DNA of 64,000 bases. Source: Euonymus europaeus. Taxonomy: Eukaryota; Streptophyta; Magnoliopsida; Celastrales; Celastraceae. The position numbers and the translations under genes were made by a program. Within the stretch, counting starts at the first letter, position 1, and each line of letters starts with the position of its first letter. Location of the stretch: contig OY756958.1 of assembly GCA_963580455.1 (NCBI GenBank), forward strand, positions 1,190,501-1,254,500. Direction: 5' to 3'. Below the pieces are notes generated by a model. The model had not been told where the DNA came from and made no database searches. It saw nothing but the letters and a program-made list of their open reading frames with translations. This document shows positions 1-12,210 of this stretch, piece by piece.

Positions 1-692
1 GAACTCGTGGCTAGTAGGTCTCGTTTCATGTAGTTAGCCGCGAAATGTGGTTTCGGCACGTAAACGGTTTTCTGAATATCCGTTTACTCCGTGTTCTGAA
101 TTCGGTTATTTTTAGCTTGATTTCACACTACTTTTCGAGCTCTACAATCCTGGCGTTCCGGTTTTTTATTTCAGAACCCATGGCTAGTAGGTCTTATTTC
201 ACGTAGTTAGCCGCGAAATGTGGTTTCTGCAAGTAAACGGTTTTCTGAATATCCGTTGACTCCGAGTTCTGAATTCGGTGATTTTTAGCTTGATTTCACA
301 CTACATTTCGAGCTCTACAATCCTGGCTTTTCCGTTTTTTATTTCAGAACTCGTGGCTACTAGGTCTCGTTTCACGTAGTTAGCCGCGAAATGTGGTTTC
401 TGCACAAAAACGGTTTTATGAATATCCGTTGACTCCGAGTTTTGAATTCGGTGATTTTAGGCTTGATTTCACAGTACTTTTCCAGCTCTACAATCCTGGC
501 GTTCCGGTTTTTGATTTCAGAACTCATGGCTAGTAGGTCTCGTTTCACGTAGTTAGCCGCGAAATGTGGTTTCTGCACGTAAACGGTTTTCTGAATATCC
601 GTTGACTCCGAGTTCTGAATTCGGTGATTTTTAGCTTGATTTCACACTACATTTCGAGCTCTACAATCCTGGCTTTCCGGTTTTTGATTTCA
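1..692. repeat. Four-monomer block recurring at 3633-4323
   Basis: The monomers starting at 1, 174, 347 and 520 carry the variant series ttcggcacg with tttactccgtg; tgcaag; ctactagg with ttatgaat and ttttgaattcgg; and catttcgag with ggctttccgg. The same series starts again at 3633, an offset of about 3,632 bp (21 monomers minus 1 bp). The pairing of rare variants in the same order shows copying as a block. Nothing else lies in this stretch. Confidence 0.85.
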
Positions 693-2422
693 GAACTCGT
701 GGCTAGAAGGTCTCGTTTCACGTAGTTAGCCGCGAAATGTGGTTTCTGCACGTAAACGGTTTTCTGAATATCCGTTGACTCCGAGTTCTGAATTCGGTTA
801 TTTTTAGCTTGATTTCACACTACATTTTGAGCTCTACAATCCTGGAGTTCTGGTTTTTTATTTCAGAACTCGTGGCTAGTAGGTCTCGTTTCACGTAGTT
901 AGCCGCGAAATGTGGTTTCTGCACGTAAACGGTTTTCTTAATATCCGTTGACTCTGAGTTCTGAATTCGGTGATTTTTAGCTTTATTTCACACTACTTTT
1001 CGAGCTCTACAATCCAGGCGTTCCGGTTTTTGATTTCAGAACTCGTGGCTAGTAGGTCTTATTTCACGTAGTTAGCCGCGAAATGTGGTTTCTGCACGTA
1101 AATGGTTTTCTGAATATCCCTTGAATCCGAGTTCTGAATTCGGTGATTTTTAGCTTGATTTCACACTACTTTTCGAGCTCTGCAATCCTGGCATTTCGGT
1201 TTTCGATTTCAGAACGCGTGGCTAGTAGGTCTCGTTTCACGTAGTTAGCCACGAAATGTGGTTTCTGCACGTAAACGGTTTTCTGAATATCCGTTGACTC
1301 CGAGTTCTGAATTCGGTGATTTTTAGCTTGATTTCACACTACATTTCGAGCTCTACAATCCTGGCTTTCCGGTTTTTGATTTCAGAACTCGAGGCTAGTA
1401 GGTCTCGTTTCACGTAGTTAGCCGCAAAATGTGGTTTCTGCACGTAAACGGTTTTCTGAATATCCATTGACTCCGAGTTCTGAATTCGGTTATTTTTAGC
1501 TTGATTTCACACTACATTTCGAGCTCTACAATCCTGGCGATCCGGTTTTTTATTTCAGAACTCGTGGCTAGTAGGTCTCGTTTCACGTAGTTAGCCGCGA
1601 AATGTGGTTTCTGCACGTAAACGGTTTTCTTAATATCCGTTGACTCCGAGTTCTGAATTCGGTGATTTTTAGCTTTATTTCACACTACTTTTCGAGCTCT
1701 ACAATCCAGGCGTTCCGGTTTTTGATTTCAAAACTCGTGGCTAGTAGGTCTTATTTCACGTAGTTAGCCGCGAAATGTGGTTTCTGCACGTAAATGGTTT
1801 TCTGAATATCCCTTGAATCCGAGTTCTGAATTCGGTGATTTTTAGCTTGATTTCACACTACTTTTCGAGCTCTGCAATCCTGGCATTTCGGTTTTCGATT
1901 TCAGAACGCGTGGCTAGTAGGTCTCGTTTCACGTAGTTAGCCACGAAATGTGGTTTCTGCACGTAAACGGTTTTCTGAATATCCGTTGACTCCGAGTTCT
2001 GAATTCGGTGATTTTTAGCTTGATTTCACACTACATTTCGAGCTCTACAATCCTGGCTTTCCGGTTTTTGATTTCAGAACTCGAGGCTAGTAGGTCTCGT
2101 TTCACGTAGTTAGCCGCAAAATGTGGTTTCTGCACGTAAACGGTTTTCTGAATATCCATTGACTCCGAGTTCTGAATTCGGTTATTTTTAGCTTGATTTC
2201 ACACTACATTTTGAGCTCTACAATCCTGGCGATCCGGTTTTTTATTTCAGAACTCGTGGCTAGTAGGTCTCGTTTCACGTAGTTAGCCGCGAAATGTGGT
2301 TTCTGCACGTAAACGGTTTTCTTAATATCCGTTGACTCCGAGTTCTGAATTTGGTGATTTTTAGCTTTATTTCACACTACTTTTCGAGCTCTACAATCCA
2401 GGCATTCCGGTTTTTGATTTCA
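693..2422. repeat. 4-monomer higher-order repeat, 692 bp, about 2.5 copies
   Basis: Units start at 693, 1385 and 2077, exactly 692 bp apart. The ordered monomers are: one with ggttattttt; one with cttaat, ctttatttc and aatccagg; one with cttattt, aaatgg and cccttgaatcc; and one with gaacgcgtgg and gccacgaaa. The first monomer of the first copy differs (ctagaagg, ggagttctgg) from those at 1385 and 2077 (gaactcgagg, gccgcaaaatg, ggcgatccgg). The third copy breaks after about 1.3 monomers and joins a gctattagg monomer at 2423. A further copy of the series starts at 4324. Confidence 0.88.
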
Positions 2423-3526
2423 GAACTCGTGGCTATTAGGTCTTATTTCACGTAGTTAACCGCGAAATGTGGTTTCTGCACATAAACGGTTTTCTGAATA
2501 TCCGTTGACTACAAGTTCTGAATTCGGTGATTTTTAGCTTGATTTCACACTAATTTTCGAGCTCTACAATCCTGGCGTTCCGGTTTTTGATTTCAGAACT
2601 CGTGGCAAGTAGGTCTCGTTTCACGTAGTTAGCCGCGAAATGTGGTTTCTGCACGTAAACGGTTTTCTTAATATCCGTTGACTCCGAGTTCTGAATTTGC
2701 TGATTTTTTGCTTGATTTCACACTACTTTTCGAGCTCTACAATCCTGGCATTTCGGATTTTGATTTCGGAACTCGTGGCTAGATGGTCTCGTTTCACCTA
2801 GTTAGCCGCGAAATGTGGTTTCTTTACGTAAACGGTTTTATGAATATCCGTTGACGCCGAGTTCTGAATTCTGTGATTTTTAGCTTTTTTCACATCAGTT
2901 TTCGAGCTCTACAATCCTGGTGTTCCGGTTTTTGATTTCAGAACTCGTGGCTAGTAGGTCTCGTTTCACGTAGTTAGCCGCGAAATGTTGTTTCTGCACG
3001 TAAACGGTTTTCTTAATATCCGTTGACTCCGAGTTCTGAATTCGGTGATTTTTAGCTTTATTTCACACTACTTTTCGAGCTCTACAATCCTGGCGTTCCG
3101 GTTTTTTATTTCAGAACTCATGGCTAGTAGGTCTTATTTCACGGAGTTAGCCGCGAAATGTGGTTTCTGGAAGTAAACGGTTTTCTGAATATCCGTTGAC
3201 TCCGAGTTCTGAATTCTGTGATTTTTAGCTTGATTTCATACTACTTTTCGAGCTCTGATATCCTGGCATTTCGGTTTTTTAATTCAGAACTCGTGGCTAC
3301 TAGGTCTCGTTTCACGTAGTTAGCCGCGAAATGTGGTTTCTGCACGTAAACGGTTTTATGAATATCCGTTGACTCCGAGTTTTGAATTCGGTGATTTTAG
3401 GTTTGATTTCACAGTACTTTTCCAGCTCTACAATTCTGGCGTTCCGGTTTTTGATTTCAGAACTCGTGCCTAGTAGGTCTCGTTTCACGTAGTTAGCCGC
3501 GAAATGTGGTTTCTGCACGTAAACGG
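2110..3526. repeat. Segmental duplication, copy 1 (19-monomer offset)
   Basis: This segment of about 1.4 kb recurs at 5393-6809 with a constant offset of 3,283 bp (19 monomers minus 4 bp). Shared rare markers include actacaagttctg (near 2509 and 5792), cgtggcaagt (2601 and 5884), a shortened cttttttcacatcag monomer, gaaatgttgtttc and tctggaagtaaacgg. It ends where copy 1 continues with ttatgaat and copy 2 with cttaat. Confidence 0.88.
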
Positions 3527-3632
3527 TTTTATGAATATCCGTTGACTCCGAGTTTTGAATTCGGTGATTTTAGGCTTGATTTCACAGTACTTTTCCAGCT
3601 CTACAATCCTGGCGTTCCGGTTTTTGATTTCA

Positions 3633-4910
3633 GAACTCGTGGCTAGTAGGTCTCATTTCACGTAGTTAGCCGCGAAATGTGGTTTCGGCACGTAAACGGT
3701 TTTCTGAATATCCGTTTACTCCGTGTTCTGAATTCGGTTATTTTTAGCTTGATTTCACACTACTTTTCGAGCTCTACAATCCTGGCGTTCCGGTTTTTTA
3801 TTTCAGAACTCATGGCTAGTAGGTCTTATTTCACGTAGTTAGCCGCGAAATGTGGTTTCTGCAAGTAAACGGTTTTCTGAATATCCGTTGACTCCGAGTT
3901 CTGAATTCTGTGATTTTTAGCTTGATTTCACACTAATTTTCGAGCTCTGATATCCTGGCGTTTCGGTTTTTGTTTCAGAACTCGTGGCTACTAGGTCTCG
4001 CTTCACGTAGTTAGCCGCGAAATGTGGTTTCTGCACGTAAACGGTTTTATGAATATCCGTTGACTCCGAGTTTTGAATTCGGTGATTTTAGGCTTGATTT
4101 CACAGTACTTTTCCAGCTCTACAATCCTGGCGTTCCGGTTTTTGATTTCAGAACTCATGGCTAGTAGGTCTCGTTTCACGTAGTTAGCCGCGAAATGTGG
4201 TTTATGCACGTAAACGGTTTTCTGAATATCCGTTGACTCCGAGTTCTGAATTCGGTGATTTTTAGCTTGATTTCACACTACATTTCGAGCTCTACAATCC
4301 TGGCTTTCCGGTTTTTGATTTCAGAACTCGAGGCTAGTAGGTCTCGTTTCACGTAGTTAGCCGCAAAATGTGGTTTCTGCACGTAAACGGTTTTCTGAAT
4401 ATCCATTGACTCCGAGTTCTGAATTCGGTTATTTTTAGCTTGATTTCACACTACATTTTGAGCTCTACAATCCTGGCGATCCGGTTTTTTATTTCAGAAC
4501 TCGTGGCTAGTAGGTCTCGTTTCACGTAGTTAGCCGCGAAATGTGGTTTCTGCACGTAAACGGTTTTCTTAATATCCGTTGACTCCGAGTTCTGAATTCG
4601 GTGATTTTTAGCTTTATTTCACACTACTTTTCGAGCTCTACAATCCAGGCGTTCCGGTTTTTGATTTCAAAACTCGTGGCTAGTAGGTCTTATTTCACGT
4701 AGTTAGCCGCGAAATGTGGTTTCTGCACGTAAATGGTTTTCTGAATATCCCTTGAATCCGAGTTCTGAATTCGGTGATTTTTAGCTTGATTTCACACTAC
4801 TTTTCGAGCTCTGCAATCCTGGCATTTCGGTTTTCGATTTCAGAACGCGTGGCTAGTAGGTCTCGTTTCACGTAGTTAGCCACGAAATGTGGTTTCTGCA
4901 CGTAAACGGT
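3633..4910. repeat. Second copy of the 1-692 block joined to the 4-monomer HOR
   Basis: 3633-4323 repeats 1-692, and 4324-4910 repeats one 4-monomer HOR unit (gaactcgagg at 4324, matching 1385 and 2077). Relative to the left end of the window one or two HOR units are missing, so the two regions are one ancestral segment with different HOR copy numbers. At 4910 the last monomer switches from a ctgaat to a ttaatatcc form. Confidence 0.82.
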
Positions 4911-5392
4911 TTTTTAATATCCGTTGACTCCGAGTTCTGAATTCGGTGATTTTTAGCTTGATTTCACACTAATTTTTGAGCTCTACAATCCTGGCGTTTT
5001 GGATTTTGATTTCGGAACTCGTGGCTAGTAGGTCTCGTTTCATGTAGTTAGCCGCGAAATGTGGTTTCTGCACGTAAACGGTTTTCTGAATATCCGTTTA
5101 CTCCGTGTTCTGAATTCGGTTATTTTTTGCTTGATTTCACACTACTTTTCGAGCTCTACAATCCTGGCGTTCCGGTTTTTTATTTCAGAACTCATGGCTA
5201 GTAGGTCTTATTTCACGTAGTTAGCCGCGAAATGTGGTTTCTGCAAGTAAACGGTTTTCTGAATATCCGTTGACTCCGAGTTCTGAATTCTGTGATTTTT
5301 AGCTTGATTTCACACTAATTTTTGAGCTCTGATATCCTGGCGTTTCGGTTTTTGTTTCAAAACTCGTGGCTACTAGGTCTCGTTTCACGTAG
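4911..5392. repeat. Mosaic monomers linking two duplicated segments
   Basis: This covers the end of one satellite unit and two further ones: a catgtag unit with tttactccgtg, and a catggctag unit with cttattt, tgcaag and gatatcc. These resemble the units at 1-346 and 3633-3978. It joins the second copy of the left-end block to the second copy of the 19-monomer duplication. There is no non-satellite sequence. Confidence 0.7.
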
Positions 5393-6809
5393 TTAGCCGC
5401 AAAATGTGGTTTCTGCACGTAAACGGTTTTCTGAATATCCCTTGACTCCGAGTTCTGAATTCGGTTATTTTTAGCTTGATTTCACACTACATTTTGAGCT
5501 CTACAATCCTGGCGATCCGGTTTTTGATTTCAGAACTCGTGGCTAGTAGGTCTCGTTTCACGTAGTTAGCCGCGAAATGTGGTTTCTGCACGTAAACGGT
5601 TTTCTTAATATCCGTTGACTCCGAGTTCTGAATTTGGTGATTTTTAGCTTTATTTCACACTACTTTTCGAGCTCTACAATCCAGGCATTCCGGTTTTTGA
5701 TTTCAGAACTCGTGGCTATTAGGTCTTATTTCACGTAGTTAACCGCGAAATGTGGTTTCTGCACATAAACGGTTTTCTGAATATCCGTTGACTACAAGTT
5801 CTGAATTCGGTGATTTTTAGCTTGATTTCACACTAATTTTCGAGCTCTACAATCCTGGCGTTCCGGTTTTTGATTTCAGAACTCGTGGCAAGTAGGTCTC
5901 GTTTCACGTAGTTAGCCGCGAAATGTGGTTTCTGCACGTAAACGGTTTTCTTAATATCCGTTGACTCCGAGTTCTGAATTTGCTGATTTTTTGCTTGATT
6001 TCACACTACTTTTCGAGCTCTACAATCCTGGCATTTCGGATTTTGATTTCGGAACTCGTGGCTAGTAGGTCTCGTTTCACCTAGTTAGCCGCGAAATGTG
6101 GTTTCTTTACGTAAACGGTTTTATGAATATCCGTTGACGCCGAGTTCTGAATTCTGTGATTTTTAGCTTTTTTCACATCAGTTTTCGAGCTCTACAATCC
6201 TGGTGTTCCGGTTTTTGATTTCGGAACTCGTGGCTAGTAGGTCTCGTTTCACGTAGTTAGCCGCGAAATGTTGTTTCTGCACGTAAACGGTTTTCTTAAT
6301 ATCCGTTGACTCCGAGTTCTGAATTCGGTGATTTTTAGCTTTATTTCACACTACTTTTCGAGCTCTACAATCCTGGCATTCCGGTTTTTTATTTCAGAAC
6401 TCATGGCTAGTAGGTCTTATTTCACGTAGTTAGCCGCGAAATGTGGTTTCTGGAAGTAAACGGTTTTCTGAATATCCGTTGACTGCGAGTTCTGAATTCT
6501 GTGATTTTTAGCTTGATTTCATACTACTTTTCGAGCTCTGATATCCTGGCATTTCGGTTTTTTAATTCAGAACTCGTGGCTACTAGGTCTCGTTTCACGT
6601 AGTTAGCCGCGAAATGTGGTTTCTGCACGTAAACGGTTTTATGAATATCCGTTGACTCCGAGTTCTGAATTCGTTGATTTTAGGCTTGATTTCACAGTAC
6701 TTTTCCAGCTCTACAATCCTGGCGTTCCGGTTTTTGATTTCAGAACTCGTGCCTAGTGGGTCTCGTTTCACGTAGTTAGCCGCGAAATGTGGTTTCTGCA
6801 CGTAAACGG
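5393..6809. repeat. Segmental duplication, copy 2 (19-monomer offset)
   Basis: This matches 2110-3526 at +3,283 bp, including the rare marker actacaagttctg. Small private differences (ctagtagg for ctagatgg, gactgcgag for gactccgag, gcctagtggg for gcctagtagg) show that the copies have begun to diverge. Confidence 0.88.
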
Positions 6810-7952
6810 TTTTCTTAATATCCGTTGACTCCGAGTTCTTAATTCGGTGATTTTTAGCTTGATTTCACACTAATTTTCGAGCTCTACAATCCTGGCGTTC
6901 CGGTTTTTGATTTCAGAACTCGTGGCAAGTAGGTCTCGTTTCACGTAGTTAGCCGCGAAATGTGGTTTCTGCACGTAAACGGTTTTCTTAATATCCGTTG
7001 ACTCCGAGTTCTTAATTCGGTGATTTTTAGCTTGATTTCACACTACATTTCGAGCTCTACAATCCTGGCTTTCCGGTTTTTGATTTCGGAACTCGTGGCT
7101 AGTAGGTCTCGTTTCACGTAGTTAGCCGCGAAATGTGGTTTCTGCACGTAAACGGTTTTCTTAATATCCGTTGACTCCGAGTTCTGAATTCGGTGATTTT
7201 TAGCTTTATTTCACACTACTTTTCGAGGTCTACAATCCAGGCGTTCCGGTTTTTGATTTCAGAACTCGTGGCTAGTAGGTCTTATTTCACGTAGTTAGCC
7301 GCGAAATGTGGTTTCTGCACGTAAATGGTTTTCTGAATATCCCTTGAATCCGAGTTCTGAATTCGGTGATTTTTAGCTTGATTTAACACTACTTTTCGAG
7401 CTCTACAAACCTGGCATTTCGGTTTTCGATTTCAGAACGCGTGGCTAGTAGGTCTCGTTTCACGTAGTTAGCCACGAAATGTGGTTTCTGCACGTAAACG
7501 GTTTTTTTATATCCGTTGACTCCGAGTTCTGAATTCGGTGATTTTTAGCTTGATTTCACACTAATTTTTGAGCTCTACAATCCTGGCGTTTCGGATTTTG
7601 ATTTCGGAACTCGTGGCTAGTTGGTCTCGTTTCACGTAGTTAGCCGCGAAATGTGGTTTCTGCACGTAAACGGTTTTCTGAATATCCGTTTACTCCGTGT
7701 TCTGAATTCGGTTATTTTTAGCTTGATTTCACACTACTTTTCGAGCTCTACAATCCTGGCGTTCCGGTTTTTTATTTCAGAACTCATGGCTACTAGGTCT
7801 CGTTTCACGTAGTTAGCCGCGAAATGTGGTTTATTTACGTAAACGGTTTTATAAATATCCGTTGACTCCGATTTCTGAATTCTGTGATTTTTAGCTTTTT
7901 TTCACATCACTTTTCGAGCTCTACAATCCTGGCGTTCCGGTTTTTAATTTCA
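6810..7952. repeat. Mosaic satellite monomers
   Basis: Units here combine variants found elsewhere: caagtagg (from 6916), cgaggtctac with aatccagg, cccttgaatcc, gaacgcgtgg with gccacgaaa, ctagttgg with tttactccgtg, and a ttatttacg unit with cacatcac. The order from 7089 to 7606 echoes the 4-monomer HOR at 693-2422. No other feature was seen. Confidence 0.7.
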
Positions 7953-8800
7953 GAACTCGTGACTAGTAGGTCTCGTTTCACGTAGTTAGCCGCGAAATGT
8001 GGTTTCTGCACGTAAACGGTTTTCTTAATATCCGTTGACTCCGAGTTCTGAATTTGGTGATTTTTAGCTTTATTTCACACTACTTTTCGAGCTCTACAAT
8101 CCAGGCATTCCGGTTTTTGATTTCAGAACTCGTGGCTATTAGGTCTTATTTCACGTAGTTAACCGCGAAATGTGGTTTCTGCACATAAACGGTTTTCTGA
8201 ATATCCGTTGACTACGAGTTCTGAATTCGGTGATTTTTAGCTTGATTTCACACTAATTTTCGAGCTCTACAATCCCGGCGTTCCGGTTTTTGATTTCAGA
8301 ACTCGTGGCAAGTAGGTCTCGTTTCACGTAGTTAGCCGCGAAATGTGGTTTCTGCACGTAAACGGTTTTCTTAATATCCGTTGACTCCGAGTTCTGAATT
8401 TGCTGATTTTTTGCTTGATTTCACACTACTTTTCGAGCTCTGCAATCCTGGCGTTTCGGATTTTGATTTCGAAACTCGTGGCTAGTAGGTCTCGTTTCAT
8501 GTAGTTAGCCGCGAAATGTGGTTTCGGCACGTAAACGGTTTTCTGAATATCCGTTTACTCCGAGTTCTGAATTTGGTGATTTTTAGCTTTATTTCACACT
8601 ACTTTTCGAGCTCTACAATCCAGGCATTCCGGTTTTTGATTTCAGAACTCGTGGCTATTAGGTCTTATTTCACGTAGTTAACCGCGAAATGTGGTTTCTG
8701 CACATAAACGGTTTTCTGAATATCCGTTGACTACGAGTTCTGAATTCGGTGATTTTTAGCTTGATTTCACACTACTTTTCGAGCTCTGCAATCCCGGCAT
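7953..8800. repeat. 3-monomer duplication, 519-bp step
   Basis: The gctattagg unit with cttattt, gttaaccgcg and cacataaacgg starts at 8126 and again at 8645, exactly 519 bp (3 monomers) later, each time preceded by the end of a tttggtgat, ctttatttc, aatccaggcattcc unit. The same gctattagg unit is at 2423 and 5706, but there with actacaag rather than actacgag. Copy 2 diverges near 8780. Confidence 0.8.
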
Positions 8801-9060
8801 TTCGGTTTTCGATTTCAGAACACGTGGCTAGTAGGTCTCGTTTCACGTAGTTAGCCACGAAATGTGGTTTCTGCACGTAAACGGTTTTTTTATATCCGTT
8901 GACTCCGAGTTCTGAATTCGGTGATTTTTAGCTTGATTTCACACTAATTTTCGAGCGCTACAATCTTGGGGTTTCGGATTTTGATTTCAGAACTCGTGGC
9001 TAATAGGTCTCGTTTCATGTAGTTAGCCGCGAAATGTGGTTTCTGCACGTATACGGTTTT
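8760..9060. repeat. Duplicated segment with gagcgctac marker, copy 1
   Basis: A gaacacgtgg, gccacgaaa, cggtttttttatatcc unit ends in the rare form cgagcgctacaatcttgg (near 8951) and is followed by a ctaatagg, catgtag unit. The same series lies 1,383 bp downstream (near 10334), 8 monomers minus 1 bp. After about 9050 the copies differ: here cgtatacgg, cttaat and ccattgac; downstream ctgaat and tttactccgtg. Confidence 0.8.
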
Positions 9061-9681
9061 CTTAATATCCATTGACTCCGAGTTTTGAATTCGGTGATTT
9101 TAGGCTTGATTTCACAGTACATTTCGAGCTCTACAATCCAGGCGTTCCGGTTTTTGATTTCAGAACTCGTGGCTAGTAGGTCTTATTTCACGTAGTTAGC
9201 CGCGAAATGTGGTTTCTGCACGTAAATGGTTTTCTTAATATCCATTGACTCCGAGTTCTGAATTCGGTGATTTTTAGCTTGATTTCACACTACATTTCGA
9301 GCTCTACAATCCTGGCTTTCCGGTTTTTAATTTCAGAAGTCGTGGCTAGTAGGTCTCGTTTCACGTAGTTAGCCGCGAAATGTGGTTTCTGCACGTAAAC
9401 GGTTTTCTGAATATCCGTTGACTCCGAGTTCTGAATTTGGTTATTTTTAGCTTGATTTCACACTACATTTTGAGCTCTACAATACTGGCGTTCCGGTTTT
9501 TTATTTCAGAACTCGTGGCTAGTAGGTCTCGTTTCACGTAGTTAGCCGCGAAATGTGGTTTCTGCACGTAAACGGTTTTCTTAATATCCGTTGACTCCGA
9601 GTTCTGAATTCGGTGATTTTTAGCTTTATTTCACACTACTTTTCGAGCTCTACAATCTAGGCGTTCCGGTTTTTGATTTCA
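9061..9681. repeat. Mosaic satellite monomers
   Basis: These include ttttgaattcgg with gattttaggcttg, an aatccagg unit, a cttattt, aaatgg, cttaat unit, a gaagtcgtgg unit, and the first acaatctagg unit (starts 9509), which supplies the tail shared with the identical pair that follows. Nothing but satellite. Confidence 0.7.
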
Positions 9682-10027
9682 GAACTCGTGGCTAGTAGGT
9701 CTTATTTCACGTAGTTAGCCGCGAAATGTGGTTTCTGCACGTAAATGGTTTTCTGAATATCCGTTGACTCCGAGTTCTGAATTCGGTGATTTTTAGCTTT
9801 ATTTCACACTACTTTTCGAGCTCTACAATCTAGGCGTTCCGGTTTTTGATTTCAGAACTCGTGGCTAGTAGGTCTTATTTCACGTAGTTAGCCGCGAAAT
9901 GTGGTTTCTGCACGTAAATGGTTTTCTGAATATCCGTTGACTCCGAGTTCTGAATTCGGTGATTTTTAGCTTTATTTCACACTACTTTTCGAGCTCTACA
10001 ATCTAGGCGTTCCGGTTTTTGATTTCA
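9682..10027. repeat. Two adjacent identical 173-bp monomers
   Basis: The units 9682-9854 and 9855-10027 are identical base for base by eye. Both carry cttattt, aaatgg, ctgaatatccgttgactcc, ctttatttc and the rare acaatctagg. A third unit starting at 10028 shares the first half, then changes to gttgaatcc. Neighbouring monomers elsewhere usually differ at many positions, so this is a very recent single-monomer duplication. Confidence 0.9.
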
Positions 10028-10142
10028 GAACTCGTGGCTAGTAGGTCTTATTTCACGTAGTTAGCCGCGAAATGTGGTTTCTGCACGTAAATGGTTTTCT
10101 GAATATCCGTTGAATCCGAGTTCTGAATTCGGTGATTTTTAG

Positions 10143-10545
10143 CTTGATTTCACACTACTTTTCGAGCTCTGCAATCCCGGCGTTTCGGTTTTCGATTTCA
10201 GAACACGTGGCTAGTAGGTCTCGTTTCACGTAGTTAGCCACGAAATGTGGTTTCTGCACGTAAACGGTTTTTTTATATCCGTTGACTCCGAGTTCTGAAT
10301 TCGGTGATTTTTAGCTTGATTTCACACTAATTTTCGAGCGCTACAATCTTGGCGTTTCGGATTTTGATTTCAGAACTCGTGGCTAATAGGTCTCGTTTCA
10401 TGTAGTTAGCCGCGAAATGTGGTTTCTGCACGTAAACGGTTTTCTGAATATCCGTTTACTCCGTGTTCTGAATTTGGTTATTTTTAGCTTGATTTCACAC
10501 TACTTTTTGAGCTCTACAATCCTAACGTTCCCGTTTTTTATTTCA
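10143..10545. repeat. Duplicated segment with gagcgctac marker, copy 2
   Basis: This is the counterpart of 8760-9060 at +1,383 bp, with the gaacacgtgg, gccacgaaa unit, the rare cgagcgctac at about 10334, and the ctaatagg, catgtag unit. It continues into a tttactccgtg unit as in 1-173 and 5016 onward. Confidence 0.8.
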
Positions 10546-11520
10546 GAACTCATGGCTAGTAGGTCTTATTTCACGTAGTTAGCCGCGAAATGTGGTTTCT
10601 GCAAGTAAACGGTTTTATGAATATCCGTTGACTCCGAGTTCTGAATTCTGTGATTTTTAGCTTGATTTCACACTAATTTTCGAGCTCTGATATCCTGGCG
10701 TTTCGGTTTTTGTTTCAGAAGTCGTGGCTACTAGGTCTCGTTTCGCGTAGTTAGCCGCGAAATGTGGTTTCTGCACGTAAACGGTTTTATGAATATCCGT
10801 TGACTCCGAGTTTTGAATTCGGTGATTTTAGGCTTGATTTCACAGTACTTTTCCAGCTCTACAATCCTGGCGTTCCGGTTTTTGATTTCAGAACTCATGG
10901 CTAGTAGGTCTCGTTTCACGTAGTTAGCCGCGAAATGTGGTTTCTGCACGTAAACGGTTTTCTGAATATCCGTTGACTCCGAGTTCTGAATTCGGTGATT
11001 TTTAGCTTGATTTCACACTACATTTCGAGCTCTACAATCCTGGCTTTCCGGTTTTTGATTTCAGAAGTCGTGGCTAGTAGGTCTCGTTTCACGTAGTTAG
11101 CCGCGAAATGTGGTTTCTGCACGTAAACGGTTTTCTGAATATCCGTTGACTCCGAGTTCTGAATTCGGTTATTTTTAGCTTGATTTCACACTACATTTTG
11201 AGCTCTACAATCCTGGCGTTCCGGTTTTTTATTTCAGAACTCGTGGCTAGTAGGTCTCGTTTCACGTAGTTAGCCGCGAAATGTGGTTTCTGCACTTAAA
11301 CGGTTTTCTTAATATCCGTTGACTCCGAGTTCTGAATTCGGTGATTTTTAGCTTTATTTCACACTACTTTTCGAGCTCTACAATCCAGGCGTTCCGGTTT
11401 TTGATTTCAGAACTCGTGGCTAGTAGGTCTTATTTCACGTAGTTAGCCGCGAAATGTGGTTTCTGCACGTAAATGGTTTTCTGAATATCTCTTGAATCCG
11501 AGTTCTGAATTCGGTGGTTT
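10546..11520. repeat. Recurring monomer series R
   Basis: The order is: catggctag, cttattt, tgcaag, gatatcc; ctactagg, ttatgaat, ttttgaattcgg; catggctag, ctgaat, ggctttccgg; gaagtcgtgg; cttaat with aatccagg; cttattt, aaatgg, tcttgaatcc. The same order occurs near 3.8-4.8 kb, 34.9-35.4 kb, 36.4-37.3 kb and 37.7-38.2 kb. Long-range recurrence over about 26 kb shows that blocks are copied between distant parts of the array. Confidence 0.8.
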
Positions 11521-12210
11521 TTAGATTGATTTCACACTACTCTTCGAGCTCTACAATCCTGGCGTTCCGGTTTTTGATTTCAGAACTCGTGGCTAGTAGG
11601 TCTCGTTTCACTTTGTTAGCCGCGAAATGTGATTTCTGCACGTAAACGGTTTTCTGAATATCCGTTGACTCCGAGTTCTGAATTCGGTGATTTTTTGCTT
11701 GATTTCACACTACTTTTCGAACTCTACAATCTTGGCATTCCGGTTTTTGATTTCAGAACTCGTGGCTAGTAGGTCTCGTTTCACGTAGTTAGCCGCGAAA
11801 TGTGGTTTCTGCAAGTAAACGGTTTTCTGAATATCCGTTGACTCCGAGTTCTGAATTCGGTGATTTTTAGCTTGATTTCACACTACTTTTCGAGCTCTGA
11901 TATCCTGGCATTTCGTTTTTTATTTCAGAACTCGTTGCTAATAGGTCTCGTTTCACGTAGTTAGCCGCGAAATGTGGTTTCTGCACGTAAACGGCTTTCT
12001 GAATATCCGTTGACTCCGAGTTCTGAATTCGGTGATTTTAGGCTTGATTTCACACTACTCTTCGAGCTCTACAATCCTGGTGTTCTGGTTTTTTATTTCA
12101 GAACCCGTGGCTAGTAGGTCTCGTTTCACTTTGTTAGCCGTGAAATGTGGTTTCTGCACGTAAACGGTTTTCTTAATATCCGTTGACTCCGAGTTCTGAA
12201 TTCGGTGATT
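11521..12210. repeat. Monomer series with cactttgttag and cggctttctg variants
   Basis: Ordered variants: cactttgttagccgcg with tcgaactctac; tgcaag with gatatcc and cgttttttattt; cgttgctaatagg with cggctttctg, gattttaggcttg, actcttcg and ggtgttctgg; cactttgttagccgtg with agctcgattt and aatccaggaatttt. This series returns at about 15.5-16.0, 17.1-17.4, 20.3-20.7, 23.1-23.7 and many times between 25 and 32 kb. Confidence 0.78.
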
